A stretch of 64,000 nucleotides of DNA from positions 115,629 to 179,628 of the forward strand of contig NZ_RXYA01000007.1 in NCBI RefSeq assembly GCF_008086595.1, read 5' to 3'. The DNA comes from Acetobacterium paludosum. GTDB lineage: Bacteria; Bacillota; Clostridia; Eubacteriales; Eubacteriaceae. Made by a program: the position numbers and the translations under genes. This document shows positions 46,191-54,537 of the stretch, piece by piece; position 1 is the first letter of the stretch; every line of letters starts with the position of its first letter. Below the pieces are notes generated by a model, which saw only the letters and a list, made by a program, of their open reading frames with translations, was not told the DNA's origin and searched no databases.

Positions 46191-46712
46191 ATGCTCTTTA
46201 ATTCTGAACAACAGGCTGAGGATAAACTTATAATACTGTATGCACTAAAAAAAATAAAAACATCCTTGACCCGTGAACAAGTTGCTCTCATCGTAATTGA
46301 GAACTTGCAAATTAGCTATTTTGATATTCAATTATATATTGATGATTTGATAAAAGATGAATTTCTTTCGACATTGGAATATGATGGAAAGTCTGTGCTT
46401 AGCCTTACACCCATGGGCAAAGAAACCCTTAATGTTTTTCATGATAAAATTCCAATATACATCACGGATATGATCGATCTTTACCTTAGAGAAAACAGAG
46501 AAAAGATTTTTAAAGAAGTAAAGGTCACCGCAAATTATCAAAAAAAGGGAGATTCTGATTTTATCGTTGAACTAAAGCTTCACGAAAATAATATTGTTTT
46601 AATGGAAATCTCTCTTAATGCACCTACTCTGAAGCTGGCTTTAGATATTTGTAATCGTTGGAAAGAAAACACTCAAGAACTTTATACATCCGTACTAAAA
46701 GCTCTAACCTGA
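46191..46712 (+). CDS. DUF4364 winged-helix protein
   Basis: A 173-aa protein of the DUF4364 family common in Clostridia, with an N-terminal winged-helix-like domain (LIILYALKKIKTSLTREQVALIV) and an alpha/beta C-terminal half. ATG 46191 follows AAGGTGGTG; upstream in-frame starts have no site. It could be a transcription regulator, but its targets are unknown. Divergent from the QueG-like gene. Confidence 0.8.
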   Translation: MLFNSEQQAEDKLIILYALKKIKTSLTREQVALIVIENLQISYFDIQLYIDDLIKDEFLSTLEYDGKSVLSLTPMGKETLNVFHDKIPIYITDMIDLYLRENREKIFKEVKVTANYQKKGDSDFIVELKLHENNIVLMEISLNAPTLKLALDICNRWKENTQELYTSVLKALT

Positions 46713-46735
46713 TCATCATTTACTGTCTGTAACTA

Positions 46736-46778
46736 AAGAACCCTTTTTGTTATCATTTGGTCAATAGAAAGGGTTCTT
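46736..46778. terminator. Bidirectional terminator between the DUF4364 and P-type ATPase genes
   Basis: AAGAACCCTTT and AAAGGGTTCTT form an 11-bp stem serving two convergent genes. Confidence 0.8.
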
Positions 46779-46791
46779 AATTTGTCTGTTT

Positions 46792-49443
46792 TTAGAAGAA
46801 TTTCTTTCGAATGATTCGTCCAATTAACTTTGTGAATTCAACCACAATAATTGGTGAAAGTGTACCGATAAAAACAATGAACCACTGTGTTGCACTCATA
46901 CTAACAACGTCAAAAATAAGTTGAAAAGTTGGAATTAACAATATGGTTAATTCCAAGGCACAGGATATTCCCAAGGCACCCCATAAATATTGATTCGTAA
47001 ATAATCTTGCTGAAAACAAAGATTTTTTTTGAGAACGCACATTAAGAGCATGTGCTAATTGAGAAAATCCCAGCACAGCAAAACACATGGTTCTAGCCAC
47101 TTCAACACCAAAATTAACAAACCCAATCTGATATACTGTCAAAGTGATCGCTGCAAGTACAATTCCCTGAAAAATAATGCGTCCGCCCAAACCATGGGCA
47201 AAAATGCTTTCCTTGGGACTCCGCGGTCTTTCTTTCATTAGCTCAGCGCTGTTTTTTTCCACTCCCAGAGCGAGAGCCGGTAAACTATCCGTTATGAGGT
47301 TAATCCATAAAATATGAAGGGGGAGTAAAGGCTGTAACCATCCAATTATCGTGGCAATAAGCAGAATTAAAATCTCGGCAATATTGCAGGATAGCAGGAA
47401 ATGAACCGCCTTTTTTATATTGGAGTAGATGCCACGGCCTTCTTCGACTGCCGATACAATTGTCGAAAAATTGTCATCCGTCAAAATTATATCTGCCGCC
47501 TCTTTTGAAACGTCAGTTCCTATGATCCCCATGGCACAGCCAATGTTTGCCTTTTTCAGGGCAGGAGCATCATTGACTCCATCTCCGGTCATTGCAACGA
47601 CACGTCCTTTTTTTTGCCATGCATCCACAATACGCACCTTATGTTCCGGCGCAACCCGAGCAAAGACTGCAATATTATCAATTTGATCATGCAATTCTTT
47701 ATCACTCATTTTTGAGAGTTCTTCACCAGTATAAGCTAAACTCTTTTTTTCGAAAATGTCGAGTTGTTTTGCAATGGCAACCGCCGTATTCTTATGATCG
47801 CCGGTGATCATTACTGTTTTTATACCAGCTATTTTACAGATTTTAATCGATTCTTTTACTTCAGCTCTTGGTGGATCAATCATTCCAGTCACGCCGCAGA
47901 AAATAAGATCCTGTTCTAAATTTTCAACGGATACTTCTGGCATGGCATCAAAGTGCTTATACCCATAGGCAATGATACGATAAGCATCGTCAGAAAGGAT
48001 ATTGTTTTTTTTATTGATATCATTTATATTTTCTTCACTCATTAAAACAATTTGATTCTTTGAAAAGTAATATTTCGCACAATTCAACATATGTTCTGGT
48101 GCACCTTTTGTAAAACTGTACCAAGTATCTCCGACTCGATGAACAGTCGTCATCATCTTCCGTTCAGAGTCAAAAGGCAGTTCCCCAACTCTAGGGAACT
48201 TTTCTATTTTGGCAGATTTGTCAAAATCTAGATTTGCAGCTAATGCGATCATTGCAACTTCGGTAGGATCACCAATTTCCTGAACGCCGTCTTTACCAGT
48301 AATAATAGAAGCATCATTGCAGAGCATTCCGATTTCTACAATCATTTTCTCAGGACCGTTCATGATCTTTTCTTTTAAATCAGAGACATTACTGATTTCA
48401 CCATTAGCAACTAATTTTTCAATCGTGATTTTATTCTGGGTCAAAGTTCCCGTCTTATCTGAACAGATAACAGAGGCGCACCCTAAGGTTTCCACCGCAT
48501 CCAATTTTCTAATGATCACATTTCTTGATACCAGCTTTTGAACTCCAATAGCTAAAACAACCGTAACAATTGCTGGCAAACCTTCAGGGATGGCTGCAAC
48601 GGCAAGACTGACGGCAGTCATAAATAACAACAAAGGATCTCCGCCACGGATTAATCCAATCACAAATACGGCTGCGCAGGCGACAATCGTACCAATTGCA
48701 AGTATCTTTCCAAGTTCATCTAAACGTTTTTGAAGCGGAGTCAGAATAGTTTCTGTTCCCTGAATCATTCCAGCTATTTTTCCTATTTCCGACTTCATTC
48801 CAGTGGAGGTTACCATATATTTGCCTCGTCCATAGTTAACAAGACTGCTCATGAATACTAAATTTCTGCGATCTCCCAGAGGAGTTTCAGGATCAATAAG
48901 GTCAATCACCGCTTTATTAACGGGTACCGATTCTCCGGTTAAAGAGGATTCTTCAATTTTTAATGAAGCTACTTCAAGTAAGCGTCCGTCAGCAGGGACA
49001 AAATCGCCAACATCCAAATATACCACATCTCCAGGCACTAATTCTTCAGATTTAATGATTTCGCGCTTTCCATTTCTTAACACCTTGGCTTCCGGATTGG
49101 TCAATTTTTTCAAAGCTTCCATTGAAGTTTGTGCCTTATTTTCTTGGCTCGCACCGATAAAAGCGTTCATAATCACAATAATAATAATCAGGATTGCATC
49201 ACTGATTTCACCCATCACGCCTGAAATAATGGCTGCAGCTAAAAGAACGAGAATTAAAATATTTTTAAATTGTAAAAGGAACATCGCCGCGAACGAAGTC
49301 TTCTTTGCTTTAATTAGTTTGTTTTTTCCATAAACTCCAATACGTTCTGAAACTTCTTCAGTACTTAACCCTACCAGAGGATCAACTTCGAAAATATTTT
49401 CAAGTTCTGATTGTTTATATAAAAAGCTTGCTTTTATTTTCAA
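46792..49443 (-). CDS. P-type ATPase (Ca2+/Mn2+ type)
   Basis: An 883-aa SERCA/PMCA-like P-type ATPase. Landmarks: LTGES actuator loop, PEGLPAIV in TM4, the phosphorylation site SDKTGTLT, MITGDHK, TGDGVNDAPAL, and NLITDSLPALALG in TM6. No N-terminal metal-binding domain. The family exports Ca2+, and in L. lactis (YoaB) Mn2+. The putative yybP-ykoY riboswitch upstream argues that Mn2+ export is one role here. A start ATG follows GGAGG. Confidence 0.9.
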   Translation of the reverse strand: MKIKASFLYKQSELENIFEVDPLVGLSTEEVSERIGVYGKNKLIKAKKTSFAAMFLLQFKNILILVLLAAAIISGVMGEISDAILIIIIVIMNAFIGASQENKAQTSMEALKKLTNPEAKVLRNGKREIIKSEELVPGDVVYLDVGDFVPADGRLLEVASLKIEESSLTGESVPVNKAVIDLIDPETPLGDRRNLVFMSSLVNYGRGKYMVTSTGMKSEIGKIAGMIQGTETILTPLQKRLDELGKILAIGTIVACAAVFVIGLIRGGDPLLLFMTAVSLAVAAIPEGLPAIVTVVLAIGVQKLVSRNVIIRKLDAVETLGCASVICSDKTGTLTQNKITIEKLVANGEISNVSDLKEKIMNGPEKMIVEIGMLCNDASIITGKDGVQEIGDPTEVAMIALAANLDFDKSAKIEKFPRVGELPFDSERKMMTTVHRVGDTWYSFTKGAPEHMLNCAKYYFSKNQIVLMSEENINDINKKNNILSDDAYRIIAYGYKHFDAMPEVSVENLEQDLIFCGVTGMIDPPRAEVKESIKICKIAGIKTVMITGDHKNTAVAIAKQLDIFEKKSLAYTGEELSKMSDKELHDQIDNIAVFARVAPEHKVRIVDAWQKKGRVVAMTGDGVNDAPALKKANIGCAMGIIGTDVSKEAADIILTDDNFSTIVSAVEEGRGIYSNIKKAVHFLLSCNIAEILILLIATIIGWLQPLLPLHILWINLITDSLPALALGVEKNSAELMKERPRSPKESIFAHGLGGRIIFQGIVLAAITLTVYQIGFVNFGVEVARTMCFAVLGFSQLAHALNVRSQKKSLFSARLFTNQYLWGALGISCALELTILLIPTFQLIFDVVSMSATQWFIVFIGTLSPIIVVEFTKLIGRIIRKKFF

Positions 49444-49471
49444 TAAAATTCCTCCTTTCTATTCATATTAT

Positions 49472-49533
49472 ATAAAAAGACCTTTATTTCAAAATATTTG
49501 TAAGTCTACAAAATCATTTGAAATAAAGGTCTT
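49472..49533 (-). terminator. Riboswitch-linked terminator before the P-type ATPase
   Basis: AAGACCTTTATTTCAA (minus strand, 49533-49518) pairs with TTGAAATAAAGGTCTT (to 49477), a 16-bp stem then a T-run. The first arm is also the 3' strand of the aptamer's P1 helix, so metal binding should prevent termination. Confidence 0.8.
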
Positions 49534-49615
49534 ACTCCAAGCTAGCCTGTTATCCAACTGGGGGAATCCCGGATTGACGGCTGGATAAATCCTTTCGGTG
49601 AGTTATTTCCCTTTA
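49524..49615 (-). ncRNA. yybP-ykoY (Mn2+) riboswitch candidate
   Basis: The RNA begins TAAAGGGAAATAACTC and ends GAGTAAGACCTTTA, matching the aptamer's AAAGGGGAGTAGC start and AAGACCTTT end. The middle has CCGTCAATCCGGG, like the conserved CGTCAATTCG element. P1 would be TAAAGG with CCTTTA. It lies before a P-type ATPase, one of the known targets. Recognised from memory of the motif, with some deviations. Confidence 0.7.
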
Positions 49616-49670
49616 GGAAATTCATTCATATCCTAGCATTTTAGCATATTTACTTAATCAGTAAAAGTTT

Positions 49671-52319
49671 TTATTTGTTAAAATAATCCAATCGATCTAA
49701 AACTTTCTGGATGGTCTCCTGGTATTTACGCTGTTTTTCCCGTTCACCTGCGATTACTTTTTCTGGAGCTTTATCGGTAAACCCTTTGTTGGATAATTTT
49801 TTATTGACTCTTTCGATTTCTTGTTCAAGCTTCTTTTTCTCAGTCTCGAGACGTGTAATTTCTTTTTCCTTGTCCACAAGCTCATCCAAATTAATATAGA
49901 GTTCTAAATCTTCCACCGCAGCAGACACGTAATTGTCTTGAACATCTTCTTGAGTGATTGCAAGAACCGATGATACCGATGCCAGTTTCTGGAAATAATG
50001 AAGGGATAATTTCATTAACGCCAATCGTTCTTTATTTGCTGAGATCATGAACAACTGGGTCTTTTTAGAATTTGGCACATCCATTTCAGCCCGAATATTT
50101 CGGATGCTCCGGATGGCTTCCATTAAGAACACCACTTCTTTTTCATCTTTTGCGAAAACATAGGCTTCATTAAAATGAGGCCATTTTGCAACCATGATAT
50201 CACCAGTCGTTCCTGGCAAATAACTGTTTATTTCTTCAGTGATAAAAGGTATGAATGGATGTAACAATCGAAGGATCGTATCCAAAACCACGCGTAATGT
50301 GTACTGTGCTGAAATTTTTGTTTTGTCTTCATCACCATATAGTCTTGGTTTCACTAATTCAATGTACCAATCACAATATTCATTCCATGCAAAATCATAT
50401 ATTTTTGAAGCAGCAATTCCCAATTCATATTTATCCATATTATGGTTTACTTCTTGAACAATGGTATTCATTCGGCTCAGAATCCATTTATCCGTATTTT
50501 CAAGATGTGCCAGGGCTATTTCGCTCTTATCCATAATGTCTTCATCCAGATTCATTAGAACAAATCGTGCCGCATTCCAAATTTTATTCAGAAAATTACG
50601 ACTTGCTTCAACCTTTTCATCTTGCCATCTGATATCATTTCCTGAAGAGTTCCCAGTAATGATGGTGAAGCGAAGCGCGTCAGCACTGTAGGTTTCAATG
50701 AGTTCGAGAGGATCAATCCCATTTCCAAGAGATTTGCTCATTTTTCTCCCCTGAGAATCTCTCACCAACCCATGAATATAGACATCTTTAAAAGGTACTT
50801 CCCCCATTTCAAGAATACCCATAAAAATCATACGCGCTACCCAGAAGAAAATAATATCATAGCCGGTAACAAGCACTGAAGTTGGATAGAATTTTTTTAA
50901 GTCAGCTGTATTTTCCGGCCAGCCTAAAGTCGAGAATGGCCAAAGCCCGGAACTAAACCATGTATCCAAAACATCTTCATCCTGAGTAATATGAGACATT
51001 CCGCATTTTGGGCAGATTGTGGGCGCTTCTTTAGCAACAATCGTCTCGCCACAATCACCGCAATAATAGGCTGGAATGCGATGCCCCCACCACAATTGAC
51101 GCGAAATGCACCAGTCTCGGATGTTTTCCAACCAATTGTAATATATTTTACTGAAACGATCAGGAATAAATTCGGTTTCCCTGTTTCTGACAGCATCCAG
51201 TGCTGGCTGTGCAAGAGGTTCCATTTTCACAAACCACTGCTCTGAAGTCAGAGTTTCTACCGTGGTACCACAGCGATAGCATTCTCCGACATTGTGCTGA
51301 TGATCTTCAATCTTTTCTAGAAGCCCGAGGTCTTCCAGATCTTTTACGACTGCTACGCGGCAGTCGTAACGATCCATGTCCTGATATTTTCCGGCAAGTT
51401 CATTCATCGTTCCATCATCATTGATTACACGAATTTGCTCTAAATTATGTCGAAGGCCTACTTCATAGTCATTTGGATCGTGGGCTGGGGTCATCTTAAC
51501 CGCACCAGTACCGAAATTCATATCCACGTAATCGTCTGCCACAATGGGAATTTCTTTATTTAACAGCGGTAAGATGACGTTTTTTCCAACCAGGTGACTA
51601 TAACGTTCATCCTCAGGATTAACAGCGACGCCACTATCTCCCAACATTGTTTCAGGACGGGTAGTGGCAACGACCAAATATCCTTCTCCATCGGCCAATG
51701 GGTACTGTATGTGCCAGAGATGACCTTGTTGTTCAGCGTACTCGACTTCTGCTTCAGATAAGGCCGTCTTACAGGTTGGGCACCAGTTGATGATCCGGCT
51801 GCCTTTATAAATCAAACCTTTTTCATAAAGATTGACAAAAGCTTCATTGACTGCATGACTGCATCCTTCATCCATTGTAAACCGTTCACGGCTCCAATCA
51901 CAGGAGGCTCCCAGTTTTTTCAACTGATCCGTGATCCGGGTTTTGTAGGTCATTGCCCAATCCCAGGCACGTTCTAAATAGGCTTCTCTGCCAATATCCT
52001 GTTTAGTTTTGCCTTCTTCTTCACGAAGTTTATCCACCACTTTAACTTCTGTAGCAATGCTAGCATGATCTGTTCCCGGCAACCACAATGCGGAATAACC
52101 ATCCATACGTTTATATCGGACTAGAACATCCTGAAGGGTTCCATCAAATGCATGACCCATATGGAGTTGTCCGGTAATATTTGGAGGCGGCATAACAATT
52201 GTAAATGGTTCTCCGTCCGGATTCACCTCTGGCTTAAAATATCCTTTTTCCTGCCAGTATGCATAAGTTTTATCTTCAACTTCTTTGGGATTATATGTTT
52301 TTGACATTTCTTTCTTCAT
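49671..52319 (-). CDS. valS: Valyl-tRNA synthetase
   Basis: An 882-aa class I synthetase. ATG 52319 ([22 protein letters not shown]) follows AGGTG and fits the family; an earlier in-frame ATG does not. HIGH is seen in [19 protein letters not shown] in [11 protein letters not shown], with a CP1 editing domain between, and a C-terminal coiled coil (residues ~800-882). No T-box precedes it; it is the last gene of the proB-(51 aa)-glycosyltransferase-valS cluster. Confidence 0.97.
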   Translation of the reverse strand: MKKEMSKTYNPKEVEDKTYAYWQEKGYFKPEVNPDGEPFTIVMPPPNITGQLHMGHAFDGTLQDVLVRYKRMDGYSALWLPGTDHASIATEVKVVDKLREEEGKTKQDIGREAYLERAWDWAMTYKTRITDQLKKLGASCDWSRERFTMDEGCSHAVNEAFVNLYEKGLIYKGSRIINWCPTCKTALSEAEVEYAEQQGHLWHIQYPLADGEGYLVVATTRPETMLGDSGVAVNPEDERYSHLVGKNVILPLLNKEIPIVADDYVDMNFGTGAVKMTPAHDPNDYEVGLRHNLEQIRVINDDGTMNELAGKYQDMDRYDCRVAVVKDLEDLGLLEKIEDHQHNVGECYRCGTTVETLTSEQWFVKMEPLAQPALDAVRNRETEFIPDRFSKIYYNWLENIRDWCISRQLWWGHRIPAYYCGDCGETIVAKEAPTICPKCGMSHITQDEDVLDTWFSSGLWPFSTLGWPENTADLKKFYPTSVLVTGYDIIFFWVARMIFMGILEMGEVPFKDVYIHGLVRDSQGRKMSKSLGNGIDPLELIETYSADALRFTIITGNSSGNDIRWQDEKVEASRNFLNKIWNAARFVLMNLDEDIMDKSEIALAHLENTDKWILSRMNTIVQEVNHNMDKYELGIAASKIYDFAWNEYCDWYIELVKPRLYGDEDKTKISAQYTLRVVLDTILRLLHPFIPFITEEINSYLPGTTGDIMVAKWPHFNEAYVFAKDEKEVVFLMEAIRSIRNIRAEMDVPNSKKTQLFMISANKERLALMKLSLHYFQKLASVSSVLAITQEDVQDNYVSAAVEDLELYINLDELVDKEKEITRLETEKKKLEQEIERVNKKLSNKGFTDKAPEKVIAGEREKQRKYQETIQKVLDRLDYFNK

Positions 52320-52347
52320 TTTTTCACCTGCTGATCTTTTATGGTCT

Positions 52348-53460
52348 TTATTGTGCAATTAAACTTTGACATAGCTCAATGGTTTTACTCATGGAGCGTT
52401 TTTGTGCTTCTTCTGACATATTCTCCGACATGCGCTTAATAATATATTTATTTTCAAATAAAAAGTCAACCATTGAGGTTAAATCCTTAATCTTATCAAC
52501 CTTAATCGCCATACCGCCATCAACCAGGTAATCCGCATTTTCTTCTTCTTGTCCTGGATAGTAAAAAGGAATAATCATGGGAATATTCTTTACAATGGCC
52601 TCAGTTGTCGTCAGTCCACCGGGTTTTGAAATGATGGCATCAGATTGATCCATAAGTTCTGATACGTTATTGACGAAACCGTGAACTTCTACAATTTTAT
52701 TTTGGTCGGTCTCTCGGCTAGTGAGACTTCGAATTTCTTTTTCAATTTTGGCATTATTTCCACAAACAACAATAATGCGGATTTTCTCTTTGACCTTCAG
52801 CAAAGCAGAAAAGGCTTTTTCCATTTGTTTACTGCCTAAGCTGCCAGCCATCAATAAAATGGTCCCGACAACATCTGCGGCTTCCTTTTTATTAAGATGA
52901 TTATTTTCCAAAAATGTTTGTCGAACAGGAATTCCGTAAGGAAAAATTATTTTTTCATCTACCCCTTTTTCCACCATGGTTTGCTTTGTATAATCACTGC
53001 CCACCACATAGGCGTCAATCATTTTCTTTAAATAAATGGTATGAATCTTATAATCGGTAACAATCGACAGCACGGGTACATCAAAAGCACCATGTTCTTT
53101 GAGTGTGCCCAAAACATTAGTTACAAACGGATGGGTTGTTATGATCAGATCCGGCTTGCCGGATTTAATTAAAGGAACAATATCTGGGTTCATGATCTTT
53201 GTGAGAACTTGGAATATCCCCTGCTGAAAGCGATTCATATTGTTAAACTGATTGTACATTTGCTCATAAAGCTTTGGTATATTCACCACCATCTGCTGAT
53301 AGCCTTTGGTTATCAGTCGATCAAGAGCTACATTTATTTCCTTAAAAGCATCATAAACTTCTGTCTGATAACCGACCTCATCAAGGGATTCTTTTAAAGA
53401 CTGAGCTGCCAAATTGTGACCGGCGCCCGTGGATGCTGTGAAAATAAACACCTTTGCCAT
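52348..53460 (-). CDS. Processive diacylglycerol glycosyltransferase-like protein
   Basis: A 370-aa GT-B glycosyltransferase of the MGDG synthase/UgtP type, adding sugars to diacylglycerol for membrane glycolipids or LTA anchors. N-terminal [15 protein letters not shown] is the acceptor-domain signature and [13 protein letters not shown] the nucleotide-sugar site. Sugar donor and number of additions unknown. Starts at ATG 53460 after AGGTTG, eight bases beyond the small protein's stop. Confidence 0.88.
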   Translation of the reverse strand: MAKVFIFTASTGAGHNLAAQSLKESLDEVGYQTEVYDAFKEINVALDRLITKGYQQMVVNIPKLYEQMYNQFNNMNRFQQGIFQVLTKIMNPDIVPLIKSGKPDLIITTHPFVTNVLGTLKEHGAFDVPVLSIVTDYKIHTIYLKKMIDAYVVGSDYTKQTMVEKGVDEKIIFPYGIPVRQTFLENNHLNKKEAADVVGTILLMAGSLGSKQMEKAFSALLKVKEKIRIIVVCGNNAKIEKEIRSLTSRETDQNKIVEVHGFVNNVSELMDQSDAIISKPGGLTTTEAIVKNIPMIIPFYYPGQEEENADYLVDGGMAIKVDKIKDLTSMVDFLFENKYIIKRMSENMSEEAQKRSMSKTIELCQSLIAQ

Positions 53461-53467
53461 ATTCAAC

Positions 53468-53623
53468 CTAGTCTTCAAATTCTTTCGTAAATTTGTAGTT
53501 AACCCGTTTCAATCTACCGCCAATGGCTTTTTCTCTTCTTCTTTCACCAAAATAAAATCCACTAAAAACCATTAACATACCGGCCATAACAACAGAAATT
53601 CCAACAAATATTTTTTTAAACAT
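53468..53623 (-). CDS. 51-aa single-pass membrane protein
   Basis: ATG 53623 follows GGAGGG by six bases and opens a 51-codon frame. The product has a basic start (MFKK), one transmembrane segment (IFVGISVVMAGMLMVFSGFYFG) and a basic cytoplasmic tail (RRREKAIGGRLKR...EFED). No family recognised. Its stop is eight bases from the glycosyltransferase ATG, in an operon with proB upstream. Membrane topology and operon suggest it helps the glycosyltransferase or anchors a complex. Confidence 0.7.
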   Translation of the reverse strand: MFKKIFVGISVVMAGMLMVFSGFYFGERRREKAIGGRLKRVNYKFTKEFED

Positions 53624-53644
53624 AGTCGCCCTCCATTCTAAATC

Positions 53645-54463
53645 TTAATTCACTAAATTATCTTTTACATCACTCAAAAAAATGGTTCCAACTTCTTTTC
53701 CATCAAGAATATCGTATAATATACTGCAAACATCTCCCGATGCAATGACCACATCAATTCCACAGTCGGTAGCATATTTTGCTGCACCAAGCTTCGTGAT
53801 CATTCCGCCCGTCCCCAAATCTGATCCAGAATTTCCAGCACTTTTCATAATATTATTGTCAATCTTCAAAACCGTTTTAATAAGACTGGCTTCTTTATTC
53901 ACCGATGGATTATCATCATATAAACCGTCAACATCAGATAAAATGACTAAAAGATCAGATCCCACTATATCAGCGGTCATTGCTGATAAAATGTCATTAT
54001 CCCCAAAACATTCCTCTTGAATCTCATCAGTAGCAATACAATCATTTTCATTAACTATTGGAATAATGCCGCGTTCAATAAGAGCACTAAAAGTATTCAT
54101 GGCATTATTTCGTTTAATTGAATGTTTAAATACATCTTTTGTTAATAAAATTTGTCCCACATTTTGATGGTATTGATCAAAGAATTTATGATAAATCTGC
54201 ATGAGTAATCCTTGTCCAACGGATGCAGCTGCCTGTTTATCTTTAAGTGTCCTGGGACGTTCCTTCATACCCATCCGATTCATTCCTGCTCCAATAGCAC
54301 CTGATGATACCAGAACTATTTTCTTTCCACTGTTTTCGAGATCGGTCAATACTCGCGCAAGGCTGTCGAGCTTCTTAAAATCAAGGGTTCCATTTGAATG
54401 GGTTATTGAAGTTGTTCCCATTTTAACAACGATCGTTGTTGCTTCTTTAATTTTTTCTCGCAT
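53645..54463 (-). CDS. proB: Glutamate 5-kinase
   Basis: A 272-aa amino-acid kinase making gamma-glutamyl phosphate, the first step of proline synthesis. IVVKMGTTSIT, LVSSGAIGAGM, NENDCIA and GSDLGTGGMITKL are family sequences. It lacks the C-terminal PUA domain of the longer E. coli form. No proA lies beside it. AGGAG precedes the ATG. Confidence 0.93.
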   Translation of the reverse strand: MREKIKEATTIVVKMGTTSITHSNGTLDFKKLDSLARVLTDLENSGKKIVLVSSGAIGAGMNRMGMKERPRTLKDKQAAASVGQGLLMQIYHKFFDQYHQNVGQILLTKDVFKHSIKRNNAMNTFSALIERGIIPIVNENDCIATDEIQEECFGDNDILSAMTADIVGSDLLVILSDVDGLYDDNPSVNKEASLIKTVLKIDNNIMKSAGNSGSDLGTGGMITKLGAAKYATDCGIDVVIASGDVCSILYDILDGKEVGTIFLSDVKDNLVN

Positions 54464-54537
54464 TAAAATCTCCTAAGTAATACATCTTAGTTAATTATTA
54501 TACCAAACAAATATCAAACAGCAAATCTTTTTTGTTC

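Noticed and set aside
48851..49333. 160-aa plus-strand ORF opposite the P-type ATPase
   Set aside because: Antisense of an intact, conserved gene; no own start signals.
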